Below are positions 16,740 to 24,979 of a stretch of 64,000 nucleotides of DNA, piece after piece. Origin of the DNA: Candidatus Gastranaerophilales bacterium. Its GTDB lineage: Bacteria > Cyanobacteriota > Vampirovibrionia > Gastranaerophilales > Gastranaerophilaceae. Every line of letters starts with the position of its first letter. The stretch's first letter is position 1. The stretch is taken from NCBI GenBank assembly GCA_944323145.1, contig CALURJ010000003.1:62001-126000 (forward strand), given 5' to 3'. A program made the position numbers and the translations under genes. The notes beneath the pieces were generated by a model. The model searched no databases, had not been told where the DNA came from, and saw nothing but the letters and a program-made list of their open reading frames with translations.

Positions 16740-17366
16740 TTAGCTTAACTTTTCTGTTATATCTTTAACAGCAGATTCAGTAATTACAACAGAATCAGCT
16801 TCCAGTAAATCTTTTACATTGAGGTTTGAAGGTAAAATAATTTTTACGCTCGGGATATTTCTTGCTGAAAGTTCAAGATTTTTGTTTTCTTCAGCTTTAA
16901 TATCAGCAACGATTAAAACTTTACCTGTAACATTTAAAGATTTCAAAGCACTAACCATTAATTTTGTTTTAGGTTCAGTGATTGCAGAGAAGTCTTTAAC
17001 AACAATCATTTGTTCGCTTCTTGCAGACAATGCAGATTTGATAGCCAATTGTCTTGCTTTCTGAGGCATATTGAATGCGTAGCTTCTCGGTTTTGGTCCA
17101 AAGATTACGCCGCCGCCTGCAAACAATGGTGAACGAAGAGAACCTGCTCTTGCTCTGCCTGTACCTTTTTGTTTCCAAGGTTTTTTGCCACCGCCGGATA
17201 CTTCTGCTCTTGTTTTAGCACAAGCTGAACCCTGACGAGCATTGTTTAATTGTCTTCTTAATGCTAAGTGCATTACATGAATATTAGGTTCTACACCGAA
17301 TACGTTTTCGTTCAATGTAATTTCGCCTAATTTTTCTCCGTTTGTACTTAATATTTCTTTTGACAT
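16740..17366 (-). CDS. rplD: Large ribosomal subunit protein L4
   Basis: L4 has a globular part and a loop that reaches the exit tunnel; in E. coli it also represses the S10 operon. The 208 residues show the loop KTRAEVSGGGKKPWKQKGTG plus RARAGSLRSPLFAGGGVIFG, followed by LAIKSALSARSEQMIVV and a Rossmann-like C-terminus. Length and motifs are standard. Confidence 0.98.
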   Translation of the reverse strand: MSKEILSTNGEKLGEITLNENVFGVEPNIHVMHLALRRQLNNARQGSACAKTRAEVSGGGKKPWKQKGTGRARAGSLRSPLFAGGGVIFGPKPRSYAFNMPQKARQLAIKSALSARSEQMIVVKDFSAITEPKTKLMVSALKSLNVTGKVLIVADIKAEENKNLELSARNIPSVKIILPSNLNVKDLLEADSVVITESAVKDITEKLS

Positions 17367-17468
17367 TTTTGTTTTTCCTTTATACTTATCTTTTACTGCT
17401 TACCCCTTTCCGTAGTATCGCTTGGTTTTATATGGCAAGTCAGGATTTTTAAAACTTATTCTGTTTTT

Positions 17469-17591
17469 ATCTTGGATTATTGCTTTACTCGGACAAGCCG
17501 CTCATTCCGTTTTACTGACATTCGCTTTTGTCCTCACTACTTCGGGTTGGGTTCGTGCTTCGCACTCACACGGCACCCTACGCAAAATCCG
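17469..17591. repeat. Spacer repeat family R3, copy b (diverged)
   Basis: TATCTTGGATTAT at the left, then GGGTTGGGTTCGTGCTTC and ACACGGCACCCTACGCAAAA at the right, match copies a and c; the centre differs. It ends at the rplC stop codon. Confidence 0.65.
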
Positions 17592-18227
17592 CTAGTTCCA
17601 TTTAGTTCTTGTCGGAACTATTGTTACAAGTCTGCCTTCACATCCCGGTACTGAACCTTTGATTAATACCAGATTGTTTGCCGCATCAACTTTAACTAAT
17701 TTCAATTTAGTGATAGTAACTCTTTCATTTCCCATATTGCCGGCCATTCTTTTACCTTTGATAACACGTGAAGGAGTTGTACCTGCACCGATAGAACCAG
17801 GTTCTCTGTGGTTTTTAGAACCGTGACCCATAGGTCCTCTTGAGAAGTTCCATCTTTTTACTGTACCTTGGAAACCTTTACCTATTGATTTTCCTGTTAC
17901 ATCAACTTTTTCTACATTATCAAGAACTGATAATTCGATTTTGTCACCTACTTTGTATGCTTCAGGATTGTCTACTCTGAATTCCTGAAGGTGTCTGAAG
18001 TTTTCAAGATTATTTTTCTTAAAGTGGCCGATTTCTGCTTTTGTTAAGTGTTTTTCTTTTGCAGCAACAGTACCGACTTGGATAGCGTTGTAGCCGTCTG
18101 TTTCAACTGTTTTTACCTGAGTAACAACAATCGGGTCAACTTTAATTACAGTTACGGGAATTGCCAAACCTTGTTCATCAAAGATTTGTGTCATTCCTAG
18201 TTTCTTTCCTATTACACCTAGTGTCAT
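17592..18227 (-). CDS. rplC: Large ribosomal subunit protein L3
   Basis: L3 is an early assembly protein reaching the peptidyl transferase centre. The 211-residue product starts MTLGVIGKKLGMTQIFDEQG. It has VDVTGKSIGKGFQGTVKRWN, the signature RGPMGHGSKNHREPGSIGAG and KRMAGNMGNERVTITKL. It follows rpsJ after a 328-bp spacer, long for this operon. Confidence 0.98.
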   Translation of the reverse strand: MTLGVIGKKLGMTQIFDEQGLAIPVTVIKVDPIVVTQVKTVETDGYNAIQVGTVAAKEKHLTKAEIGHFKKNNLENFRHLQEFRVDNPEAYKVGDKIELSVLDNVEKVDVTGKSIGKGFQGTVKRWNFSRGPMGHGSKNHREPGSIGAGTTPSRVIKGKRMAGNMGNERVTITKLKLVKVDAANNLVLIKGSVPGCEGRLVTIVPTRTKWN

Positions 18228-18246
18228 ATTTATCCTTTCTTTCCCG

Positions 18247-18371
18247 AATTATTGGCAACTCAAAACTTTTCAATTCACTCCATAAATTTTACAAATTTAT
18301 TTCGTTGCATCAAGTTTCTCGTTAGGTCGTGTTGGGCGGCTTCCGCCACACGGCACACTAGCCAAAATTCG
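18247..18371. repeat. Spacer repeat family R3, copy c
   Basis: AATTATTGGCAACTC, TTCAATTCACTCCATAAAT, ATCAAGTTTCTCGTTAGGTC, GTGTTGGGCGGCTTCCGCCA and ACGGCACACTAGCCAAAATT align in order with copy a. GTGTTGGGCGG-ctt-CCGCCACAC within it is a compact inverted repeat. Confidence 0.8.
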
Positions 18372-18555
18372 TTTCTCTTGCGAGCGCTACTTCTTTACCT
18401 AATTTTTTGAGGACTTACACCTCTACAGCTTTTTTGCTGTTCCGACCCGGGGTTTTATCAAAGACTGACCTTTGTTTTTATCCCTGTTCGGTTGTAGTTC
18501 ACATTACATGCATAATGCTTATTTAATTTTCAAGTGTTTACCTGTCAGGTTAAAA
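18372..18555 (-). other. rpsJ-rplC spacer, possible leader region
   Basis: With repeat R3c this makes a 328-bp gap between rpsJ and rplC. On the minus strand I see a short hairpin (ACAGC-aaaaaa-GCTGT) and a second small stem (CAAAG-gtcagt-CTTTG). There is no open reading frame and no known leader that I recognise. Confidence 0.35.
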
Positions 18556-18873
18556 TTAAAGTTTAACTTCAATATCAACACCTGCAGGAAGGTCTAATCT
18601 TCCTAATTCTTCAACAGTTTGTTGAGTAGGTTCGTATATATCAATAATACGCTTGTGTGTTCTCATTTCAAAATGTTCACGGGATTTTTTATCAACGTGG
18701 GGTGAACGCAAAACGCAATATATACGTCTTTTGGTAGGTAAAGGAATAGGGCCTGCTACTTTAGCATCTGTTCTTTTTGCTGTTTCTACGATTTTGTCTG
18801 AAGATACGTCGATTAATTTGTGATCATAAGCTTTCAAACAAACTCTGATTCTTTGTCTTTGTGTAGTTGCCAT
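18556..18873 (-). CDS. rpsJ: Small ribosomal subunit protein S10
   Basis: S10 is in the 30S head and, as NusE, takes part in transcription antitermination. The 105 residues include [40 protein letters not shown] and [20 protein letters not shown], all canonical. It is the first gene of the S10 cluster here. rpsL, rpsG, fusA and tuf are not upstream; a terminator and the min genes are. Confidence 0.98.
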   Translation of the reverse strand: MATTQRQRIRVCLKAYDHKLIDVSSDKIVETAKRTDAKVAGPIPLPTKRRIYCVLRSPHVDKKSREHFEMRTHKRIIDIYEPTQQTVEELGRLDLPAGVDIEVKL

Positions 18874-19090
18874 TTGTATTCCTTTTTCTTTTTGTTATTG
18901 TAATACACTGCTTGAAATGTGCTATTCAACAAATATTTCGGATTTTGTAAATACATTATTCCAAGCATACCAATGGTAAAACAAACAAAACGGGCTGTCA
19001 ACAGTGATATTTAAAAAATGTTTAGATTTGTTAACGTTGATTTACAGCGGTAAATTTTTGAATAAATCTTATTGAATATATTTATAAAAT

Positions 19091-19145
19091 AAAACAAAAA
19101 ACATAATGCCATATAAAAATATGGCATTATGTTTTTTGTTTTGCT
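19091..19145. terminator. Terminator between minE and rpsJ
   Basis: AAAACAAAAAACATAATGCC and GGCATTATGTTTTTTGTTTT are exact reverse complements around ATATaaaaATAT. The long perfect stem, with T tract, ends the minCDE transcript. Confidence 0.92.
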
Positions 19146-19157
19146 TTTCATTAAAAT

Positions 19158-19640
19158 TTATTCTTTTTTATCTGAATCTTTGACCTCATCGGAGTCTTCG
19201 GATTTTTCTTCAGAATTGTCTTTATCTTCTGAATTATCATCTAAATCTTCGTCATCTTCGGAACCAGTTTCGGTTTCTTCTTCTTCATCTTCTTCATCCT
19301 CAGATGACTCTTCTTCTTTTTCATCTGCTTCAAGTGCAGCTTTAATTTCGTCTTCGTCCTTAGCTCTGATAACCGGAATTGAAAGCATCAGCGCAACCTG
19401 CTCTCCGTCTTGCTCAAGATTAAGTTCAAGAGCTTCTTTATCCATTTCTACGTATTTTGAAAGAAGTTCAACGAGTTCTTTGCGCATGCGCTCCATAAGT
19501 TCTGGTGTAAGATTTGTCCTGTCCTGCATAAGAACAACACGCAATCTGTTGCGGGCGGTGTCTTTTGAAGATTCTTCGGCTTCTTTTTCTGTCTGGCGGA
19601 AAAAACCTAAAACTTTGTTATATAAATTTGCTAAAATCAT
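19158..19640 (-). CDS. minE: Cell division topological specificity factor MinE with acidic tail
   Basis: MinE stimulates MinD ATPase and drives Min oscillation so that FtsZ assembles at midcell. Residues 1-100 are a full MinE: membrane-targeting N-terminus (MILANLYNKVLGFF), MinD-binding ARNRLRVVLMQDRTNLTPEL, and the topology domain KYVEMDKEALELNLEQ through VALMLSIPVI. Residues from about 104 to 160 are an extra tail made almost only of Glu, Asp and Ser (EEESSEDEEDEEEETETGSE and similar), absent from typical MinE proteins of 80-110 residues. It starts 1 bp after minD, so the two are likely translationally coupled. Confidence 0.95.
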   Translation of the reverse strand: MILANLYNKVLGFFRQTEKEAEESSKDTARNRLRVVLMQDRTNLTPELMERMRKELVELLSKYVEMDKEALELNLEQDGEQVALMLSIPVIRAKDEDEIKAALEADEKEEESSEDEEDEEEETETGSEDDEDLDDNSEDKDNSEEKSEDSDEVKDSDKKE

Positions 19641-19641
19641 C

Positions 19642-20457
19642 CTACTTCTCCTTTCCTGTTAAGCCGGAGAAGAACTTTTTAATTTTAGCCATTACGCCTT
19701 GAGGTTCTTCCAAATTTAAAAACGGGACATCTTCGCCGATAATTCTTCTTGCAACGTTATTGTAAGCTTTACCGGCAAGTGATTTTTCATCGTTAACAAT
19801 AGGTTCGCCTTTGTTTGTAGATGTAATAATCCCTGTATCTTCCGGAATTATTCCGATTAAATCAGCGGAAAGTATTTCCACAACGTCATCTACGCTCATC
19901 ATATCGTTTGATTTGATAAGGTTAGGACGTACTCTGTTTAGTAATAGTTTGTAAGATTTGATTTCTTCTTTTGCTTCCAAAAGACCTATAATTCTATCGG
20001 CATCGCGGACTGCTGACATCTCCGGTGTTGTAACTACTATAGCTTCGGAAGCACCTGCAACTGCATTTTGAAAACCCTGTTCAATACCTGCGGGGCAGTC
20101 AACAAGAATAAAATCAAAATCTTTTTTCAATTTTTCGCATATATCTTTTAATTGTTCTTCGGTTACAGCTGATTTGTCACGTGTTTGGGCAGCAGCAAGA
20201 AGACAGAGGTTAGGATTTTTCTTATCTTTTACCAGTGCCTGTTTTAATTTGCAGCGTTCTTCAACAACATCTACTATAGTGTAAACAATTCTGTTTTCTA
20301 ATCCGAGCAAAAGATCCAAATTTCTCAAACCTAAGTCGGTATCAATCATTACTACTTTTTTGCCGGCTCTTGCAAGAGCTGTTCCTATATTGGCATTAGT
20401 AGTAGTTTTTCCGACTCCGCCTTTTCCGGACGTTATTACGATAACTCTACCGCTCAT
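19642..20457 (-). CDS. minD: Septum site-determining ATPase MinD
   Basis: MinD is a deviant Walker-A ATPase that dimerises on the membrane and recruits MinC and MinE. The 271 residues show the P-loop GKGGVGKTTTNANIG at residues 11-25, IDTDLGLRNLDLLLGLENRI, and FILVDCPAGIEQGFQNAV. They end in an amphipathic membrane-targeting helix (MAKIKKFFSGLTGKEK). It lies between minC and minE on the same strand. Confidence 0.98.
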   Translation of the reverse strand: MSGRVIVITSGKGGVGKTTTNANIGTALARAGKKVVMIDTDLGLRNLDLLLGLENRIVYTIVDVVEERCKLKQALVKDKKNPNLCLLAAAQTRDKSAVTEEQLKDICEKLKKDFDFILVDCPAGIEQGFQNAVAGASEAIVVTTPEMSAVRDADRIIGLLEAKEEIKSYKLLLNRVRPNLIKSNDMMSVDDVVEILSADLIGIIPEDTGIITSTNKGEPIVNDEKSLAGKAYNNVARRIIGEDVPFLNLEEPQGVMAKIKKFFSGLTGKEK

Positions 20458-20468
20458 TATTTCTCCTT

Positions 20469-21503
20469 TTATGATTCATGTATTTTATGTATAATAATTT
20501 GTTTTTTCCTAATGCAGGCTTCTTCCGGAATGAATGTATCTGTTTTTTGAATATACGGAATATTTATATTATCCGGACGTCTTGCAAAAACATCTGCAAT
20601 TCTTAATTGTATAGCATTCATTTTTAAAGCACGTATTTTTGCATACTGGTTTCCTTCGGAACCTGCATGAGCAATCCCGCCTAAAATTCCCCAAACAGTA
20701 ATATCACCTTTGGCAATAATTTCGGATCCGGGATTTACATCCCCGATAATTACAATATTACCGTCAGAAGTTATGCTCTGGCCGGAGCGTAATGTCCTTT
20801 GAATGTAAAGGGTCGGAAGTTTTTCAGTTTCTCTTAAAGATTTTCTCAAATCATCAAGATTGAAATCTACATCTTCCAGTTCATCTCCTTCAATTTTGTT
20901 GGCATTTTCAAGCTGATTATTGAAATTTTCCAGTTCACTTTCAATATTTTCGGCTGATGATTTAATATCTTCAACATTTTCGGAAGTTGAATTATCAATA
21001 GTTTCCATCTGATTTTCAGGGTTAATTGTTTCGGGTTTGATGTTCGCAATTTTTTCAATATCTTCTGACGGAACTTCTTCTTTTAATTTTTTGATATCTT
21101 CTTCCTGTGCAAAAGTTTTGATTTCAGAGCTTTCATCCCCGAAAATTTTATCCAGAGCTTTTTCAAGTTCTTTATTTACTTTTTCCTGATCTGCATTAAA
21201 TTCTGGAGTCGGGACTTTATTTTCCAGAACAGAAACTTTAATATTAAGATCTTCGGCAGATTTTACCGTTTCATTTGAACTTGTGCTGATAAATTCAATT
21301 TCTGAATTCATAGATTCTACAAGAGCTTTAATACTTGTAAGTTCTGTAGAGGTCAAATTAACAGAGCCCAATTTAAGGCAGACTTTTTTACTCTGGGCAT
21401 CAGGCAAGTCTAAAATTCTGCTAAGCTCATAAATTATTTCGGAAGTCTTGTTAGCGTTTGAAACATCGACAATAAATCCGTTTTCAATATATCCCTTATC
21501 CAT
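20469..21503 (-). CDS. minC: Septum site-determining protein MinC
   Basis: MinC inhibits FtsZ polymerisation away from midcell. Of about 344 residues, the first 80 form the N-terminal domain (VCLKLGSVNLTSTELTSIKA). The C-terminal 110 are the beta-helical MinC_C domain that binds MinD (RTLRSGQSITSDGNIVIIGD, VWGILGGIAHAGSEGN). Between them is a long acidic, low-complexity linker of about 130 residues, well above the E. coli linker. The start is placed at MDKGYIE, 6 bp after AAAGGTG, rather than an ATG fourteen codons earlier. minC-minD-minE form one operon. Confidence 0.93.
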   Translation of the reverse strand: MDKGYIENGFIVDVSNANKTSEIIYELSRILDLPDAQSKKVCLKLGSVNLTSTELTSIKALVESMNSEIEFISTSSNETVKSAEDLNIKVSVLENKVPTPEFNADQEKVNKELEKALDKIFGDESSEIKTFAQEEDIKKLKEEVPSEDIEKIANIKPETINPENQMETIDNSTSENVEDIKSSAENIESELENFNNQLENANKIEGDELEDVDFNLDDLRKSLRETEKLPTLYIQRTLRSGQSITSDGNIVIIGDVNPGSEIIAKGDITVWGILGGIAHAGSEGNQYAKIRALKMNAIQLRIADVFARRPDNINIPYIQKTDTFIPEEACIRKKQIIIHKIHES

Positions 21504-21586
21504 TGTTGCACCTTTCCGCAAATATTTAATATATTTCATGAACATACATTAAACATTTGACAACATCAATGGATTATTTAGTTTGT

Positions 21587-22372
21587 TTAAGCAACGGTAT
21601 AATTTTTATAATTATTATAAATTTTATCTACATAATTTTTTGTTTCTTTAAACGGAGGAATTCCATTGTATTTGTCTACATTTCCGGGACCTGCGTTGTA
21701 AGCTGCAAGAGCGAGTTTTACATCTCCGTTATATCTGTCAAGCATTTGTTTAATAAATCTTACTCCGCCGTCTAAATTTTGTTCAGGATCAAACGGGTTT
21801 TTAACGCCGAGCGAAGAAGCTGTTCCAGGCATTAGCTGCATTAGCCCTTTTGCTCCGGCTGATGATTCTGCATTCGGATTAAAACCTGATTCTGTATCAA
21901 TTATTGCAAGTACAAGACGTCTATCAACTCCGTATTGGTCTGCTTTTTTGCAGGCAAGATTAACGATTTCAGATTTTGGTATTACTTTTTTATGTTGATT
22001 ATTGCCTGTATTTAAAGATGTCGGATTAATAGAAAAATTAAAAAAGTTGTTTGAATCAAAGGATGGCACTGTTAAATCAGGCTTCCATTCAAGCGGATTA
22101 AACAGACTTTGTGCAGGCATTTGCAATGCTGCAGGATAAGTCGGAGGAGTGAATTGTACACTCGGAGTGTAAGAGGGTAAAAAAGGTACAAAAAACGGCT
22201 GGAACTGATATCTTGGCATAGAAAAATTAAACAGGGATGTAAACATTCCAAAATTAAAGCCGGAGTTAAACGCGTTCCATCTGCAGCCGCCCCAGAAAGG
22301 TCTGAAACCGCAGGGCATAAACGGCCTGTTAATAAATATATTATGATTATGTACGTGATGATAAAATCCCAT
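21587..22372 (-). CDS. Soluble lytic transglycosylase (SLT domain)
   Basis: Cleaves the MurNAc-GlcNAc bond of peptidoglycan with formation of the anhydro product. The catalytic SLT domain fills residues from about 130: [20 protein letters not shown] contains the catalytic Glu in TESG, and [15 protein letters not shown] and [16 protein letters not shown] are the other family motifs. The N-terminal 120 residues are Phe/Pro/Asn-rich low complexity with no obvious signal peptide, so the export route is unclear. GGGGA precedes the ATG. It lies upstream of minC on the same strand. Confidence 0.9.
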   Translation of the reverse strand: MGFYHHVHNHNIFINRPFMPCGFRPFWGGCRWNAFNSGFNFGMFTSLFNFSMPRYQFQPFFVPFLPSYTPSVQFTPPTYPAALQMPAQSLFNPLEWKPDLTVPSFDSNNFFNFSINPTSLNTGNNQHKKVIPKSEIVNLACKKADQYGVDRRLVLAIIDTESGFNPNAESSAGAKGLMQLMPGTASSLGVKNPFDPEQNLDGGVRFIKQMLDRYNGDVKLALAAYNAGPGNVDKYNGIPPFKETKNYVDKIYNNYKNYTVA

Positions 22373-22532
22373 TTTTCCCCGTATTTTTTATTCCCCTTAA
22401 ATATATAAAGTATTTTCTTTCTTAATATTTGATAAAAAAATGTTTCATGTTAAATTTTGTTAATAAAAATCAACCGTTAACTAATGTAAAATTATATTTT
22501 TATTATATTATTAAGCTAAGGGTAGAGATAAT

Positions 22533-23219
22533 ATGATTTTTAACGAAACCAAAACACATGAAATTACGGTGGACGTAGTTATTGTAACTATGAAAAATAA
22601 TGCGCTCCATGTACTGCTTGTTAAAAGAACAAATGAACCGTTCAAAGATAAATGGGCAATACCCGGCGGTTATGTGAGACTCTCTGAAAATCTTGATCAG
22701 GCAGCATTAAGAATATTAAAAGAACGTACAAATGTTGATAATATTTATCTTGAGCAGCTTTATACATTCGGGGATCCTCTTAGACACCCTAATGCAAGGG
22801 TTATAACCTGTGCTTATTTCGCTCTGGTACGTGCAGAAGATATCAAAGTCGTTACAACGCCGGAACTGGGTTGGCACAAAATTTCCGACCTCCCGCCGCT
22901 CGCATTTGACCACAAAGAAATTATTGAATATTCTCTGAAAAGAACCCGTGAAAGATTAGAACTTTGCCCTGTAGCTTATCAGCTTTTGAATGAAAAATTT
23001 ACTTTAACAGAAATGCAAAAAGCTTATGAATTGATTATGGGCAAGAAGCTTGATAAGCGGAATTTCAGAAAGAAAGCGCTTGCTACCGAAGGCTTGATTG
23101 AGTTGAACGAATATACAAAATCTTCTTCAAAACGACCTGCAAGGCTTTATACTTTTGAAAATATTAAGCTTAACTCTAAAAGAGCTCATTTTATTTCAAA
23201 AAACAAGGAGAAAAAATAA
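22533..23219 (+). CDS. Nudix-domain transcription regulator (NrtR-like)
   Basis: A 228-residue protein with an N-terminal Nudix fold (residues about 10-140) and a C-terminal winged helix (about 150-220). The winged helix contains LTEMQKAYELIMGKKLDKRN plus FRKKALATEGLIEL, typical of NrtR-type regulators that sense ADP-ribose or related ligands. The Nudix box is degenerate: GGYVRLSENLDQAALRILKE keeps the first Gly and Glu, but the catalytic REuxEE core reads RILKERT. Hydrolysis is therefore unlikely and a sensory role more likely. NAD genes are not adjacent; secG follows with no gap, so they may be co-transcribed. Confidence 0.85.
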   Translation: MIFNETKTHEITVDVVIVTMKNNALHVLLVKRTNEPFKDKWAIPGGYVRLSENLDQAALRILKERTNVDNIYLEQLYTFGDPLRHPNARVITCAYFALVRAEDIKVVTTPELGWHKISDLPPLAFDHKEIIEYSLKRTRERLELCPVAYQLLNEKFTLTEMQKAYELIMGKKLDKRNFRKKALATEGLIELNEYTKSSSKRPARLYTFENIKLNSKRAHFISKNKEKK

Positions 23220-23447
23220 ATGTTAGTTAATATAGTTTGGGCCGTACAAATAATTTCAGCTTTGCTGCTAATTGTATTGATATTATTGCATTCACCGAAA
23301 GGCGACGGCATTGCGGGCATGGGCGGAGCCTCTCATGTTTTTGCTTCCCAAAAAAGTGCTGAAAAAGGCTTAAATAAGCTTACGGGAATAGTTTCTGCAA
23401 TATTTTTAATTTGCACATTCCTTATTGGTTTTGGGATTATCAAATAG
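23220..23447 (+). CDS. secG: Preprotein translocase subunit SecG
   Basis: A small SecYEG subunit that assists protein export. The 75 residues hold two membrane helices (about 4-22 and 54-73) joined by the family motif LLHSPKGDGIAGMGGAS and FASQKSAEKGLNKLTGI. The ATG follows directly after the stop of the Nudix regulator gene, whose end supplies the ribosome binding site AAGGAG. Confidence 0.95.
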   Translation: MLVNIVWAVQIISALLLIVLILLHSPKGDGIAGMGGASHVFASQKSAEKGLNKLTGIVSAIFLICTFLIGFGIIK

Positions 23448-23534
23448 AATAATTTTTGTCCCTCGCCCTATTCGGGAGAGGGTTGAATTTCAACTTAAGC
23501 TGTGCGAAAGTTAGAAATTCGGGTGAGGGTTGAA

Positions 23535-24281
23535 ATGGAAAATATTTTTTCACGCAATGAACTTTTCTGGGGAGAAGAAAATCAAAAACTTCTCTCTTTT
23601 AAGCATGTTGCAGTTTTCGGCCTTGGCGGTGTCGGCGGTTTTTGTGCTGAAGCTCTTGCAAGAGCAGGAGTCGGTGAGTTAACAATAATTGATTTTGATA
23701 CGGTTTCTAAAACAAATATAAACCGACAGCTTATTGCTCTGAATTCTACCGTCGGACAAAGCAAAACAAAACTTTTTGAGCAGAGGTTAAAGGACATAAA
23801 TCCTGATATAAAATTACATGTTGTTAATGATTTTTATAACGGGAATTTGGATTTATCAAATATTGACTATGCTGCTGATGCAATTGACACTATGCGTTCA
23901 AAGATAGAATTGCTTGAAACCTGTGTGAATTCAAATATCCCTGTAATAAGTTCTATGGGGGCGGGTAACAGAATTGACCCGGCAAAACTTTACATCTCTG
24001 ATATTTCAGAAATTGAGGATAAGAATGCGCCTTTTGTTTCAAATATAATATATCAGTTGAAAAAACGCGGGATTGAAAAGGGGATTACCGTTGTTGCGAG
24101 CAGGGAAAAACCTTTTGTTCAGGAAAGAATTTCATCAACCGAAAAAATCGTAACAAATTCGGGTGAAAATATTGAGTTTACAAAAATTACCCCGTCATCA
24201 ACTCCGTTTGTGGCAAGCTGTGCAGGAATATTTATGGCATCATATATTACGCAAAGCTTTTTAAAGGAGTACAGACAATGA
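23535..24281 (+). CDS. tcdA: tRNA threonylcarbamoyladenosine dehydratase (TcdA/CsdL-like)
   Basis: An E1-like ThiF-family enzyme that ATP-dependently cyclises t6A37 of tRNA to ct6A. The nucleotide-binding motif AVFGLGGVGGFCAEALARAG, IIDFDTVSKTNINRQL and AIDTMRSKIELLETC, with NIPVISSMGAGNRIDP, match the family. I start at MENIFSR. A longer frame begins at 23502 but runs through a repeat-like spacer (CCCTCGCCC...GGGTGAGGG), so the first 11 codons are doubtful. The downstream SDR gene overlaps by 4 bp (ATGA). Confidence 0.88.
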   Translation: MENIFSRNELFWGEENQKLLSFKHVAVFGLGGVGGFCAEALARAGVGELTIIDFDTVSKTNINRQLIALNSTVGQSKTKLFEQRLKDINPDIKLHVVNDFYNGNLDLSNIDYAADAIDTMRSKIELLETCVNSNIPVISSMGAGNRIDPAKLYISDISEIEDKNAPFVSNIIYQLKKRGIEKGITVVASREKPFVQERISSTEKIVTNSGENIEFTKITPSSTPFVASCAGIFMASYITQSFLKEYRQ

Positions 24282-24979
24282 ATATACTTGTAACAGGAGC
24301 ATCAAAAGGTATAGGAAACGTAATTGCCTCAGAACTTCAAAGCGTTGGAGAGGTTTTTGTAACCGGAAGAAACGAACAGGCGCTGGCGGCATGTAATGCT
24401 AAAGGTTTTTGTATTTGTGATTTATCAAAGGATATAAATAATCTTGCAAAGTTTATTGAAGATAAAAACATTGATGTACTTGTAAATAATGCGGGTGAAT
24501 ATATTTATGCCGGTCTGGAAACTATGAATATTGCTGACATTCAAAGGCTTTATCAAACAAATTTGATAGCTCCTGCATACCTTATCTCCAGGGCAATTCC
24601 AAATATGAAAAGGCAAAAATGGGGAAAAATTATAAATATCGGGTCAATATCAGGCGTAATGGGTGAAGCTTATGCAAGTATTTATTCTTCGTCTAAATCA
24701 GGGTTGATAGGTTTGACAAAAGCACTGGCGTTAGAGCTTGCCGAATATAATATTACAGTAAATACAATAAATCCGGGGTGGGTTGAAACGGAATTAGGAT
24801 TGAATTCTATTGAGGATAGCGAGTTTTCAAAAGATGAAATTATTGACACAATCCCTCAAAAACGTTTCGTAAAACCTGAAGAAGTGGCAAAACTTTGTAA
24901 ATATTTAATTTCAGAAGATGCAAAGGGAATAACAGGACAGTCAATAAACCTTTGTGCGGGTTTGAGTGTCGGAATTTAA
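24278..24979 (+). CDS. Short-chain dehydrogenase/reductase, FabG-like
   Basis: A 233-residue NAD(P)-dependent oxidoreductase. It has TGASKGIG (cofactor binding, residues 6-13), NNAGEY, the catalytic Ser in INIGSISG, and Tyr-x3-Lys in YSSSKSGLIG, followed by INPGWVETELG and the C-terminal GITGQSINLCAG. The substrate cannot be told from sequence; the closest type is 3-oxoacyl-ACP reductase. It overlaps tcdA by 4 bp and is translationally coupled. The convergent glycosyltransferase gene overlaps its end by 4 bp. Confidence 0.85.
   Translation: MNILVTGASKGIGNVIASELQSVGEVFVTGRNEQALAACNAKGFCICDLSKDINNLAKFIEDKNIDVLVNNAGEYIYAGLETMNIADIQRLYQTNLIAPAYLISRAIPNMKRQKWGKIINIGSISGVMGEAYASIYSSSKSGLIGLTKALALELAEYNITVNTINPGWVETELGLNSIEDSEFSKDEIIDTIPQKRFVKPEEVAKLCKYLISEDAKGITGQSINLCAGLSVGI

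Noticed and set aside
23502..23534. Upstream start of the tcdA-like gene
   Set aside because: These 11 codons lie in a CCCTCGCCC/GGGTGAGGG repeat-like spacer, and the protein family begins near MENIFSR.
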